Source of the DNA: Lachnospiraceae bacterium
GTDB taxonomy: Bacteria; Bacillota; Clostridia; Lachnospirales; Anaerotignaceae
Direction of reading: 5' to 3'
Length of the DNA stretch: 64,000 nt
NCBI GenBank assembly: GCA_910576545.1
Contig: CAJTKM010000015.1
Span: 1,084-65,083 of the forward strand
Shown: one piece after another, positions 36,421 through 45,506 of the stretch
Position numbering within the stretch: position 1 is the first letter of the stretch
Layout: each line of letters opens with the position of its first letter
Notes under the pieces: model-generated
Databases searched by the model: none
The model's input: only the letters and a program-made list of their open reading frames with translations
Told to the model about the DNA's origin: nothing
Program-made: the position numbers and the translations under genes

Positions 36421-37683
36421 ATGGTTATTATTCGGACATTGAAAAACGGCATACGCGTTGCGCTGGAGGAAATCCCTTATGTAAGGAGTATTTCTTTCGG
36501 CATTTGGGTGAAGAACGGCTCGCGGAATGAGCGGCCGCATGAAAACGGCGTTTCGCATTATATCGAACATATGATGTTCAAGGGCACGGAAAACCGCTCC
36601 GCAAGGCAGATCGCCGAGGAAATGGACGCGCTTGGCGGACAGATTAACGCTTATACGACAAAGGAATATACCTGCTACCATACGCGCGTGCTGGACCGGC
36701 ATTTCGACCGCGCGCTGGACGTGATGAGCGATATGCTCCTGCGCCCGCTGTTTGCGGAGGGCGATGTGCGGAAGGAGAAAAACGTGATTTTGGAGGAAAT
36801 TGCAATGTACGATGATGCGCCGGAGGAACTGGTGCATGACGCTTTGCAGGATTCCATTTGGCGGGACAGCACGCTGGGCATGCCGATACTTGGGACGGCG
36901 GAAACGATAGACGGTTTCGGCGCGGAATTTATACGGGAATACTATGAAAAAAATTACCACACAGAGAACATTGTGCTTTCCGCGGCGGGGAATTTTAAGC
37001 TGGACGATATGCTGGAAAAGCTGAACGCCGCGCTGGGCGGCTGGAAACGGGAACAGCCTTTCCAGCCTTATAATACGGCGGCATCTTACCAAATTGCTGC
37101 GGTGGAGAAGGAGAAGGACGTGGAGCAGGTACATGTCTGTCTGGCGTTCCCCGGGCTGGAACGGGAGCACCCGATGAAATACGCTGCGGCGATATTCAAC
37201 ACATTATTCGGAGGGGGCATGAGTTCGCGCCTGTTCCAGAGGGTGCGGGAGGAAAACGGGCTGACGTACTCCATTTACAGCTATACGACGGCTTTCGCAG
37301 ATACGGGCGTTTTTTCCATTTACGCCGGAATGAACCCCAATCAGGCGGAACGGGTATTTGAACTGATTGCCGGGGAAATGGAAGGCGTGAAGGAAACGCC
37401 ATTCCCGCCAAAGCTGATTGAGATAACAAAGGAGCAGATGGTCAGCAATTTTATCATTGGGACGGAAAGCACGCTGAACCGCATGACTTCCGCAGGGGCT
37501 TCCCTGCTGCTGCGGGGCAGTGTGGAGGAGACGGAGGAAATCATTGCGAAGATTGAAGCGGTGACGGCAGAGGACGTCCTGGAGGCGGCGAAAGCCGTAC
37601 TGCGGACAGAAGAAATGAGTTTTTCCGCTGTTGGGAATCTAAAGGGAACCGATTTCGGCGCACTGGTTAAAAGGTTTTTCTAA
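36421..37683 (+). CDS. M16-family zinc metallopeptidase
   Basis: 420 residues, insulinase/processing-peptidase family. The inverted zinc motif HYIEH (H46, E49, H50) is present, with the distal acidic ligand region NVILEEIAMYDD (E125/E126). N-terminal catalytic half and C-terminal inactive half (with TLFGGGMSSRLFQRVREENG, the usual substrate-binding signature). Similar proteins in Firmicutes lie between pnp and dapF or dut. Cytoplasmic; physiological substrate unknown. AGGAGAGATG gives the start. Confidence 0.9.
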   Translation: MVIIRTLKNGIRVALEEIPYVRSISFGIWVKNGSRNERPHENGVSHYIEHMMFKGTENRSARQIAEEMDALGGQINAYTTKEYTCYHTRVLDRHFDRALDVMSDMLLRPLFAEGDVRKEKNVILEEIAMYDDAPEELVHDALQDSIWRDSTLGMPILGTAETIDGFGAEFIREYYEKNYHTENIVLSAAGNFKLDDMLEKLNAALGGWKREQPFQPYNTAASYQIAAVEKEKDVEQVHVCLAFPGLEREHPMKYAAAIFNTLFGGGMSSRLFQRVREENGLTYSIYSYTTAFADTGVFSIYAGMNPNQAERVFELIAGEMEGVKETPFPPKLIEITKEQMVSNFIIGTESTLNRMTSAGASLLLRGSVEETEEIIAKIEAVTAEDVLEAAKAVLRTEEMSFSAVGNLKGTDFGALVKRFF

Positions 37684-37840
37684 CTGGAACAGCATGAAAG
37701 GCGGCGTTCCGAAAAAATTCCTTCTAAAATGAAAATTTTTTCTGACAATGCCCATAATTACAGAACTTTTTTGGAATACTAATCCCGCGCGGAGAATCAT
37801 CTTTGTGCGGGAGAAATCCAAAAGAGGAGGTATCATAATT

Positions 37841-38053
37841 ATGAAAATTACTAATTTTATTGCGCTGACACTTGTGGTCATCGGCGCGCTGAACTGGGGT
37901 CTGATTGGCTTTTTCGGCTATGACGTGGTGACGGCGTTGTTCCACGAAAATCTGTTCTGGATTGCGCGGACGATATTCGCGCTGGTAGGCCTGGCAGGCA
38001 TCTGGTGCCTGACGTTCTACCATTCTGTGGGACAGGGCGCGGGACGTTCATAA
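37841..38053 (+). CDS. DUF378 small membrane protein
   Basis: 70 residues from ATG 37841 after AGAGGAGG (37823). ITNFIALTLVVIGALNWGLI then FGYDVVTALF and a second helix (WIARTIFALVGLAGIWCLTF) are the DUF378 (YuzA-like) pattern: two helices with an LNWGLIGF-type motif. Function of the family is unknown. The frame is open upstream but without a start signal. Confidence 0.85.
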   Translation: MKITNFIALTLVVIGALNWGLIGFFGYDVVTALFHENLFWIARTIFALVGLAGIWCLTFYHSVGQGAGRS

Positions 38054-38109
38054 AATGTTTCAATCACTGGGCGGGAAACCGCCTTTACATAAGCATGGGG
38101 GAGAGGAAA

Positions 38110-38949
38110 ATGCGCTTTACAAAAATGCAGGGCTGCGGAAACGATTATATTTATATCAACTGTTTTGAGGAGGACGTGCGGGAGCCGGAACGGCTGGCTG
38201 TGGCAATGAGCGAACGCCATTTCGGCGTGGGCGCGGACGGGCTTGTGCTGATACTGCCTTCTGAAACGGGGGATTTCCGTATGCGTATGTTTAACCTAGA
38301 TGGATCGGAAGGGGAAATGTGCGGGAATGCCGTGCGCTGCATCGGGAAATATGTGTATGAGCGGGGCATGGCGCAGAGTACGCAAATTGCGCTGGAAACT
38401 GCCGGAGGTATGAAATTTCTGGAACTGCACGTGAAGGACGGCATTGTGGAAACGGTGACGGTTGATATGGGCGTGCCGGTTCTGGAGGCGGAGCAGATTC
38501 CTGTGAAAAGCGGGAAACACCCCGTTATCGGAGAGCGTCTGCGGATATTGGACAGGGATTTTGATTTTACATGCGTTTCCATGGGAAACCCTCACGGAGT
38601 GGTTTTTGTGGAACGCGTTTCGGAGTTTCCGGTAGAGGAATACGGCAGGGCGGCGGAATGTCACCCGATATTCCCGAAAAAGGCGAATATTGAATTTGTG
38701 GAGAAAATTGACCCAGAACATATCAGGATGCGTGTATGGGAGCGGGGCAGCGGCGAAACGCTGGCATGCGGTACGGGCGCAAGCGCGGCGGCTGTCGCGG
38801 CTGTGCTGAACGGATACTGCGGCAGGACTGTGGACGTTTTGCTTAAGGGCGGCACCCTGCGCATTGAATGGCGGGAGGAGGACGGGCACGTTTACATGAC
38901 GGGACCGGCGGCGTTCTCCTTTGACGGCGTTTGGCTGGGGGAAAGATAA
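38110..38949 (+). CDS. dapF: Diaminopimelate epimerase
   Basis: 279 residues from ATG 38110 after GGGGAGAGG. Converts LL- to meso-diaminopimelate for lysine and peptidoglycan synthesis. The two catalytic cysteines are C71 (GEMCGNAVRC) and C220 (LACGTGASAAA); MQGCGNDYIYI is the usual start. It precedes hflX by 14 bases and is probably co-transcribed with it. Confidence 0.95.
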   Translation: MRFTKMQGCGNDYIYINCFEEDVREPERLAVAMSERHFGVGADGLVLILPSETGDFRMRMFNLDGSEGEMCGNAVRCIGKYVYERGMAQSTQIALETAGGMKFLELHVKDGIVETVTVDMGVPVLEAEQIPVKSGKHPVIGERLRILDRDFDFTCVSMGNPHGVVFVERVSEFPVEEYGRAAECHPIFPKKANIEFVEKIDPEHIRMRVWERGSGETLACGTGASAAAVAAVLNGYCGRTVDVLLKGGTLRIEWREEDGHVYMTGPAAFSFDGVWLGER

Positions 38950-38963
38950 GACAGGAGAAAAAC

Positions 38964-40238
38964 ATGACGAAAGAACTTTATGAACTGAAACAGGCCGAGG
39001 AACGGCTGATACTGGTTGGCGTAGAGCAGGAGGGCGGACGCTCCGCGATGGAGATGGAAGCCTGTCTGGACGAATTGGAGGAACTGGTAAAAACGGCTGG
39101 CGGGACGGCTGTCGGGCGTATGATACAGCGGCGGGAGCGGGTTCATCCCGGGCATTACCTTGGCAAAGGAAAGCTGGAAGAATTAAAGGTGATGCTTGCG
39201 GCGTTTGACGCGACGGGTATTGTGTGCGATGATGAACTTTCTCCGGCACAGCTGAAAAATATGGAACAGGCGTTGGAAACGAAGGTGATGGACAGGACGA
39301 TCGTGATACTGGACATTTTCGCGGCGCGTGCGCTTTCCGGCGAAGGGAAAATACAGGTGGAGCTGGCACAGCTGAAATATCGCCTTTCCCGCCTGACAGG
39401 GCTGGGAACATCTTTGTCGCGGCTGGGGGGCGGCATTGGGACAAGGGGCCCCGGTGAGAAAAAGCTGGAAACAGACCGCCGCCACATCAAGGAACGTATT
39501 GCGGAGCTGAACCGCGAAGCGGGAGAAATACGCACGCACAGGGAACTGCTGCGGGCACAGCGGAAGAAAAAAGGTACGCCTGTTATTTCGCTGGTAGGGT
39601 ATACCAACGCAGGGAAATCCACGCTCATCAATACACTGACAGATGCGGGCGTATTGGCGGAAAACAAGCTGTTTGCAACGCTGGATACCACGACGCGGCA
39701 GGTGAAGCTGCCGAACGGCTCGGAAATCCTGCTGACGGATACGGTAGGGTTTATACAAAAGCTGCCGCACCACCTGGTACAGGCGTTCCGGGCAACGCTG
39801 GAGGAAATGAAGTATGCGGATATTCTGCTGCATGTTGTAGACGCGTCAAATCCGGAGCGGGAGGAGCAGATGCGCGTGGTATACCAGACGCTGAAAGAGC
39901 TGGGCTGCGAGGATACGCCTGTGATTACAGTGTACAATAAAATGGATCTGCAGCCGGAGCTGCCGCTGCCACAGGACGGGCAGGCGCGGGATATGGTACG
40001 GATCTCTGCGGCGCGGGGCGAAGGGCTGGACGGGCTGCTGGAAAGCGTGGAACAGCTTTTGCAGAGTTTTCGGAAAACCATGCGCGCGCTGGTGCCGTAT
40101 ACGGAAGGCGCGCTGATTGGCTGGCTGCACGGCAGGTGTGAAATATTACAGGAGGAGCATACTGTGGACGGCGTGCGGCTGGAGGCGGCTGTCGATGAGG
40201 AGGCGGCAAACAGGCTGGAAAGATACAGAATAGAATAA
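38964..40238 (+). CDS. hflX: GTPase HflX
   Basis: 424 residues from ATG 38964 after AGGAGAA. The HflX N-terminal domain with the glycine-rich RLGGGIGTRGPGE (about 154-166), coiled linker, and G domain: P-loop GYTNAGKST (212-220), DTVG switch and YNKMD. HflX splits stalled or stressed 70S ribosomes. It is followed by a bidirectional terminator shared with the convergent regulator gene. Confidence 0.93.
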   Translation: MTKELYELKQAEERLILVGVEQEGGRSAMEMEACLDELEELVKTAGGTAVGRMIQRRERVHPGHYLGKGKLEELKVMLAAFDATGIVCDDELSPAQLKNMEQALETKVMDRTIVILDIFAARALSGEGKIQVELAQLKYRLSRLTGLGTSLSRLGGGIGTRGPGEKKLETDRRHIKERIAELNREAGEIRTHRELLRAQRKKKGTPVISLVGYTNAGKSTLINTLTDAGVLAENKLFATLDTTTRQVKLPNGSEILLTDTVGFIQKLPHHLVQAFRATLEEMKYADILLHVVDASNPEREEQMRVVYQTLKELGCEDTPVITVYNKMDLQPELPLPQDGQARDMVRISAARGEGLDGLLESVEQLLQSFRKTMRALVPYTEGALIGWLHGRCEILQEEHTVDGVRLEAAVDEEAANRLERYRIE

Positions 40239-40245
40239 GGGAGAA

Positions 40246-40273
40246 AGAACCCAAGGGCTTGGGTTCTTTTTTT
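40246..40273. terminator. Bidirectional terminator between hflX and the GntR gene
   Basis: AGAACCCAAG and CTTGGGTTCT form a perfect 10-bp stem, with T on the plus side and A (T on the minus strand) before the stem. Confidence 0.85.
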
Positions 40274-41048
40274 ACAGAGATGTCAGGTCAGAAAATGGGG
40301 AGGATAAATGAGCCGTCTTCTTTAGGGAAGTGACGGCTTTGAAGAAGATATCACCCGCGGTATTCATTAGGGAAACCAGTTTTTCGGTATCTCCAACGAT
40401 AACAGCTTCAGTAATCTGCGAATGGTTTTCAAACGCAAACTGATTGAACTGGATAATATCTTTTTCCGGCATTTTGCTGACAGAATCCCAAAACATACGG
40501 GCGCACAACGTTGAAACGACATCAGTCATCAGAATGCAGAGCTTGTTATGACTCGATTTTGCCAGAGCCTTATGAAATTCAAGGTCGATAACGGCAAGGC
40601 GTTCAGAATCATAAATCGCTTCGCCATAGCGGGCGATAATTTCGCGGAGCAGGGCGGCATCCTCCTGCGTATGGTACTGCGCGGCAAGATAAGCACAGGT
40701 GCGGTCGTTATGGGTGCGGTATTCAGCCAGCTCCCGCGGGGAGATTACGCCGATGGTGATAAGCTCCCGAAGGGGCTGCTCCGCGCTTTCCAGAGAGATG
40801 CCCTGCACGATTGCGCCGCCATTGACCCCTACGGCAATTTTAATCAGTTTATTTTGCTGGAGCATTCGCAGTGCCTCGCGGACGCTGGGGCGGCTGCGAT
40901 GGAACTGGTCTGCAAGCTCCCGTTCGGAAGGGAGGCGGTCTCCTGTTTTTAATTCCCCGCTCGCAATTTTTTCATAAATTTGCTGGTAAATCACATCAGA
41001 AGCGCGCTGCGTCGTTGCAGGCGCAAATGAAACTTTTAGTTCGTCCAA
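40272..41048 (-). CDS. FadR-subfamily GntR transcriptional regulator
   Basis: 258 residues from a TTG start at 41048 with AGGGGG upstream. Winged helix at about 15-80 (DRLPSERELADQFHRSRPSV, REALRMLQQNKLI), then an all-helical FCD ligand-binding domain with the metal/ligand histidines expected (DLEFHKAL, ENHSQITEAV). FCD regulators respond to organic acids or acyl compounds. It is divergent from the SDR-TRAP-Aco genes, whose promoter carries a FadR-type palindrome, so it probably represses them until the substrate appears. Confidence 0.88.
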   Translation of the reverse strand: MDELKVSFAPATTQRASDVIYQQIYEKIASGELKTGDRLPSERELADQFHRSRPSVREALRMLQQNKLIKIAVGVNGGAIVQGISLESAEQPLRELITIGVISPRELAEYRTHNDRTCAYLAAQYHTQEDAALLREIIARYGEAIYDSERLAVIDLEFHKALAKSSHNKLCILMTDVVSTLCARMFWDSVSKMPEKDIIQFNQFAFENHSQITEAVIVGDTEKLVSLMNTAGDIFFKAVTSLKKTAHLSSPFSDLTSL

Positions 41049-41346
41049 AAAAAAACCCCCTAAATTTTTTTATTATAGAACAGGCGAAGGTTCCGGCGGC
41101 TTGATTGGCGCGGGTCCCAGCCTACGGTAATCTATAAAGTTCGAAAATGACACAAAAGGTCTTACAAATTATCCTATCATAACTGCATGGAAATAACAAG
41201 CCGCAATCCTTATAAAACTGTGGGGAAATCGAAAAACATGAAATTTCGGGCAGAATAATGCACGATTCTGCATGTTTTGTTCGTTTAAGTATTTTTTTGT
41301 TCTTTTTCAACAAAAATCGTAATGTATTTTTGTGAAAACAAGTAGA

Positions 41347-41375
41347 TTGACAAAACATGTATCTAATGGCATACT
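41347..41375 (+). promoter_or_regulatory. Promoter of the SDR-TRAP-Aco unit
   Basis: TTGACA (41347-41352) and CATACT (41370-41375) with a 17-base spacer; transcription should start near 41382. Confidence 0.65.
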
Positions 41376-41385
41376 AAAATAAATC

Positions 41386-41402
41386 AAATGGTAAAACCAT
41401 TT
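41386..41402. promoter_or_regulatory. FadR/GntR-type operator palindrome
   Basis: AAATGGTAAAACCATTT is a perfect 17-bp palindrome with the TGGT-N3-ACCA core used by FadR-subfamily regulators such as PdhR. It lies immediately after the predicted transcription start, a repressor position, and next to the divergent GntR gene. Confidence 0.7.
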
Positions 41403-41452
41403 AATAAAATTGACAAAATAAAAAAACATTATTTGGGGAAGGATTGGTTACA

Positions 41453-42208
41453 ATGGAACTTAAAAACATTTCTTTTGCGAATAAGACAGGCATCATAACT
41501 GGGGCTGCACAGGGGATTGGCAAAGCAATTGCGACGCAGTTTGTCGAAATGGGCGGCAAGGCGGTCATTGTTGACATCAATGCGGAAACAGCAGAGCAGA
41601 CCTGCAAGGAACTGGGCAACGCTGTATATTATACGGTGGACTTATCCGACGGTGACGAGGTTGTACGCGTTTTTGAACAGATTGCCGCAGAACAGGGGCG
41701 CATTGATGTTCTGATTAACAATGCGGGGATTGTGAATACAGACGATTTTGCGACACTGGAGCGTGAGAAATGGGATAAGGTTCTGGCAGTTGATTTAACA
41801 GCGGTATTCCTCATCTGCCAGGTGGTTTTCCGCCATATGGCTGAAAAGGGCGGCGGACGGATGGTGAATATCGCGTCTGTTGCAGGGAAGGTCGGCGGCG
41901 GCTTTCTGGGCACATCAGCATATGCAGCGGCAAAAGCAGGCGTTATTTCTTTGACAAAAAGCATAGCAAAATCCGGTTCGGACCAAAATATTTACTGCAA
42001 CAGTGTATGTCCGGCATACACCAAAACGCCTCTGGTGTCTATCCTGACGGGAGAACGCGAAAAAAAGGTTCTGGAAGGCATGACACTGCACCGTGCGGCT
42101 TCACCTTCCGAGGTGGCGAACGCAGTGCTGTTCCTTGCTTCGGACGCTGCAAGCTTTGTGCAGGGAGAAAACCTTAACTGCGACGGGGGGCTTCTGATGA
42201 ACGGTTAA
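41453..42208 (+). CDS. SDR-family oxidoreductase
   Basis: 251 residues from ATG 41453, with GGGGAAGGA upstream. Classical short-chain dehydrogenase: dinucleotide-binding GAAQGIG (17-23), NNAG (89-92), catalytic S142, Y157 and K161 (SAYAAAK). D41 after the second strand (VIVDIN) favours NAD(H). As the first gene of the TRAP/Aco unit it probably oxidises the imported hydroxy compound; acetoin/butanediol dehydrogenase activity is an alternative. Confidence 0.88.
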   Translation: MELKNISFANKTGIITGAAQGIGKAIATQFVEMGGKAVIVDINAETAEQTCKELGNAVYYTVDLSDGDEVVRVFEQIAAEQGRIDVLINNAGIVNTDDFATLEREKWDKVLAVDLTAVFLICQVVFRHMAEKGGGRMVNIASVAGKVGGGFLGTSAYAAAKAGVISLTKSIAKSGSDQNIYCNSVCPAYTKTPLVSILTGEREKKVLEGMTLHRAASPSEVANAVLFLASDAASFVQGENLNCDGGLLMNG

Positions 42209-42266
42209 GAAAAGCGGAATACGCTTTCCTTAATAGAGGAAATATAGAAAAAGGGAGGAAAAATTT

Positions 42267-43295
42267 ATGAAGAAAAGACTGGCACTTATTCTTGCCGCGA
42301 TGATGACACTGTCACTCAGCGCGTGCGGCGGCGGCTCCGGCAAGGGGAGCAGCGGCGAAGGCGGGGATTCCGCTGACGGGAATGAAACCTACACGCTGAA
42401 AATGCACATGAGCGTGGCGGCGACAGACCCTGTTTACAAATCTGCCGAGAAATTTACGGAGATTGTATCGGAAAAAACAAACGGGAACGTAACGTTTGAG
42501 CTTTACCCCAGTTCCTCTTTGGGCGTTACGCAGGACTGCCTGGAGGGTCTGGGCATGCGCGCCTGCGATATCGTGTATGACTCCATGAGCAACCTTTCCA
42601 CATGGACAGAACTGGCAAACATTGAGGCACTGCCTTATATGTATTCCGACGTGGACCACTTCCGGAACGTATGGGAAGGCGAAGTAGGCGAAACCATACG
42701 CAGCGATGTTGGCGCGGCGGCAGGCGTAAAAATAATGGGCTCCGGCTTGCAGGGGGTACGCATTGTGACCTCCAACAAGCCCGTTAAAAGTGTGGATGAT
42801 GTAAAGGGTCTGAAAATTCGCGTACCGACTATTGACGTTTACCTGAAAACATGGAACTGGCTGGGCGCATCCACAACACCTCTGGCTGGCTCTGAAATCT
42901 TTACGGCAATGCAGCAGGGTTCCGTTGACGCTCAGGAAAACGCTTACCCGACCTGCGTGGGCCTGTCCTTGCAGGAATGCACGAAATATATAACGGAAAC
43001 TAACCATGTATATTCTATGACGACATTCATAATGGACCAGAATTTCTTTGATTCCCTGCCCGCAGAATATCAGACGGCTCTGGAAGAGGCGGCAATGGAG
43101 GCAGGCAAGCTCTGTACAGACCTCATTATTGCAGATGCGGAAAATGCGAAGCAGGTATTTGTTGACGCCGGCTGCGAAATTTACGAGGTTGACGTGACAG
43201 AATGGCAGGCGGCTATGGACGGTTTCCTGGAAGAAACTTTCCCGAACCTGATTCCTTACTATGAAATGATTTTGGCTGCGGATACAGAAGCCTGA
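42267..43295 (+). CDS. TRAP transporter substrate-binding lipoprotein (DctP family)
   Basis: 342 residues with lipobox LSLSAC (Cys 20). The DctP fold is shown by LKMHMSVAATDPVYKSAEKF, the GLKIRVP carboxylate-binding arginine motif, and MQQGSVDAQENAYPTCVGLS. It delivers an organic acid-type ligand to the QM membrane subunits. Gram-positive lipid anchoring replaces periplasmic freedom. GGGAGGAA precedes the start. Confidence 0.92.
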   Translation: MKKRLALILAAMMTLSLSACGGGSGKGSSGEGGDSADGNETYTLKMHMSVAATDPVYKSAEKFTEIVSEKTNGNVTFELYPSSSLGVTQDCLEGLGMRACDIVYDSMSNLSTWTELANIEALPYMYSDVDHFRNVWEGEVGETIRSDVGAAAGVKIMGSGLQGVRIVTSNKPVKSVDDVKGLKIRVPTIDVYLKTWNWLGASTTPLAGSEIFTAMQQGSVDAQENAYPTCVGLSLQECTKYITETNHVYSMTTFIMDQNFFDSLPAEYQTALEEAAMEAGKLCTDLIIADAENAKQVFVDAGCEIYEVDVTEWQAAMDGFLEETFPNLIPYYEMILAADTEA

Positions 43296-43334
43296 GCAGC
43301 AGGCTGTTCCGAAAGAGAAAAATGTTTCCATAAT

Positions 43335-43400
43335 CGGCTGCGCTTACGGCGCAGCCGGGACAGAGACCCTGCATGGCGGGATTGTCCTGCCATGCAGGGT
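43335..43400 (+). other. Paired stable hairpins between dctP and dctQ
   Basis: Hairpin 1: CGGCTGCGC (43335-43343) / GCGCAGCCG (43349-43357). Hairpin 2: 16-bp stem at 43366-43381 and 43385-43400 starting ACCCTGCATGGC, with one mismatch. There is no T tract. Such hairpins often protect the upstream mRNA so that the binding protein is made in excess over the membrane subunits. Confidence 0.6.
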
Positions 43401-43420
43401 ACTTTCAAAGGAGGATGCTT

Positions 43421-43957
43421 GTGAACATATTAAACGCTTATTCACGGTTTCTGAATGCACTGACGAAGATACTGAAAGCCGTTGTTTGTTTTCTTCTTGC
43501 CGCAATGGTTTTAATTATGTTTTATCAGGCTATGATGCGTTATGTTTTTTCAAACGCGCAGCCATGGTGTGAGGAACTGACGTTGTATATTGGTATTTTT
43601 AACGTAATGCTTGGGCTTGGCATTGCCAGCCGCATGGACAGCCATTTGCAGGTGGATTTCCTGACCCGCCTTTACGGGCCGAAGCTGAGATGCCTGATGA
43701 CGGCTGTCTGGGCAATTGTTTCTATCGTTATCATGATTGTTTTTGCATATTATGCGGTAAGCCTGATTGGGAAGGCAACTGCCCGTTCTGTGACACTGCC
43801 GATTACGATGGCGCATGTTTATACGGCATTTCCCATCGGCGCGGCAATACTGGTGATTTATTCCATAGAAATTGCGGCCCGTAATATTGTAGGGTTTCTG
43901 CATGGCGGAGTGATGCCGGCACTGCCCGGTGAAGAAAAAGGAGGTGAGCAGGCATGA
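43421..43957 (+). CDS. TRAP transporter small membrane subunit (DctQ family)
   Basis: 178 residues from GTG 43421 after AAGGAGG (43408). Four transmembrane helices, with the family motif RYVFSNAQPWCEELTLYIGI in the loop after helix one. It couples the binding protein to the large DctM subunit. Its stop overlaps the dctM start (ATGA). An ATG at 43415 is too close to the ribosome-binding site. Confidence 0.9.
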   Translation: MNILNAYSRFLNALTKILKAVVCFLLAAMVLIMFYQAMMRYVFSNAQPWCEELTLYIGIFNVMLGLGIASRMDSHLQVDFLTRLYGPKLRCLMTAVWAIVSIVIMIVFAYYAVSLIGKATARSVTLPITMAHVYTAFPIGAAILVIYSIEIAARNIVGFLHGGVMPALPGEEKGGEQA

Positions 43958-45225
43958 ATGCAGGCGTAGTTGTATTCGTTGCACTTGTGGTTTTGGCTTT
44001 CCTTGGCCTGCCAATTTTCCTTGCGATTGCCGTGGGGACAATGCTGGCGATGGTTGTCGGCGGGTTCCCGCTGGAAACGATGGCACAGAAAACATTTTTG
44101 GGCCTGAATTCTGTATCCTTGCTGTCCATTCCGTTTTTCATACTGGCGGGCAATTTGATGGCAAGAGGGATTACAAGAAAACTGATTAATGTCGCTAACA
44201 TCCTGTTGGGGCGCGTTCCGGGCGCATTGGGCGGAATCACTGTTCTGGCTTCCGCGCTTTTCGGGGCGATTTCCGGCTCCGCGGTTGCTACGGTGGCCGC
44301 AATTGGCGGTATGACGGTTCCGGCAATGAAAGAAGAAGGCTATGACGCGGATTACGCGGCTGCGCTGGCTTCTGCATCCTCCCTGCTGGGGCCTCTGATT
44401 CCGCCCTCTATTACGCTGATCGTGTATGCCAGCCTGACGAACGCATCTGTACAAAAACTGTTCCTGGCGACACTGACGCCGGCAGTCCTCTGCACGGCCG
44501 CGTTTCTGGTGTATTCCCTGTGGTACGGCAAACGGCACAACTTGCCTAAACAGCCGAAAAAATCGGCAAAGGAAATTGCTGCTACACTGACAGACTCTAT
44601 TTGGGCGATGCTGATGCCGGTGATGATTTTGGGCCTGATTTTTACAGGTATTGCCACGGTAACGGAAGCGGCGGCAATCTCCTGCATTTACGCGGCAATC
44701 GTGGCATTGTTTATCTATAAAACAATGACCTTCAAGGAGCTTTTGAAAATACTTTCGGATTCCGCTATTTCCATTGCGGCGATTATGATACTTGTGGGCG
44801 TATCCAAGGCGACGGCTTACGTTGTTATCTCTTCTCAGATGCCGCAGCTGTTCATGTCGTTCGTGGATTCCATTACGGACAGCAGGCTGGTTGTACTAAT
44901 GATTATTAACGTTATTTTCCTGATTTTGGGCTGTTTGATGGAAGGCAACTGCATCATCGTTATGATGGTGCCGTTGATGCTCAACCTTATCAATGCATAT
45001 GAAATCGACCTGCTCCAGTTCGGCATTCTGGCGGCTCTGAACATTTATGTCGGCTGCATCACGCCGCCCGTAGGCGTTTCGCTGCTGGTTGGTACGAAGG
45101 TCGGCAATACCTCAATGGGCAGTACATTTAAGGCGATACTGCCATTCCTGGCAATTGCGATGATAATCCTGATGCTTGTAACCTACTGGCCCAGTTTCAC
45201 ACTGTGGCTGCCGAATATGAGCTGA
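43954..45225 (+). CDS. TRAP transporter large membrane subunit (DctM family)
   Basis: 423 residues, about 12 helices. Signatures SIPFFILAGNLMARGITRKL, GALFGAISGSA-type ALFGAISGSAVATVAAIGGM, and LLGPLIPPSITLIVYASLTN. It is the sodium-driven channel-forming subunit. Coupled to dctQ by a 4-base overlap. The 281-base gap that follows has a CAGGGGAAG/CTTCCCCTG hairpin (near 45386-45408) but no terminator-like T tract. Confidence 0.92.
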   Translation: MNAGVVVFVALVVLAFLGLPIFLAIAVGTMLAMVVGGFPLETMAQKTFLGLNSVSLLSIPFFILAGNLMARGITRKLINVANILLGRVPGALGGITVLASALFGAISGSAVATVAAIGGMTVPAMKEEGYDADYAAALASASSLLGPLIPPSITLIVYASLTNASVQKLFLATLTPAVLCTAAFLVYSLWYGKRHNLPKQPKKSAKEIAATLTDSIWAMLMPVMILGLIFTGIATVTEAAAISCIYAAIVALFIYKTMTFKELLKILSDSAISIAAIMILVGVSKATAYVVISSQMPQLFMSFVDSITDSRLVVLMIINVIFLILGCLMEGNCIIVMMVPLMLNLINAYEIDLLQFGILAALNIYVGCITPPVGVSLLVGTKVGNTSMGSTFKAILPFLAIAMIILMLVTYWPSFTLWLPNMS

Positions 45226-45506
45226 ACGGCTCAGCTTGGAAACAAATGAGGAAAACGGGGGCAATGCGGTATACTGCCCTGTCTGAAAATACAAATGAAA
45301 AATGGTTTAATATAACGATACACTGATAATATTTCTCCCACAGCATAGCAACAAACGCACGGACAGCAGCTCTCGGGCTGTCACAGGGGAAGAATAACCT
45401 TCCCCTGCGCCGATGCAAAAATGATACCGCTTCCGGCTGGCCGGATTTGCGATAAAGTGTTTCAAAAAAGATATTGAAAAATGAATCGTGAAAGGAGAAC
45501 TTTCGT

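Noticed and set aside
41072-41100. A promoter for the GntR gene with TATAAT at 41077-41072
   Set aside because: The -10 box is good but no acceptable -35 sequence lies 16-18 bases upstream, so it was not listed as a feature.
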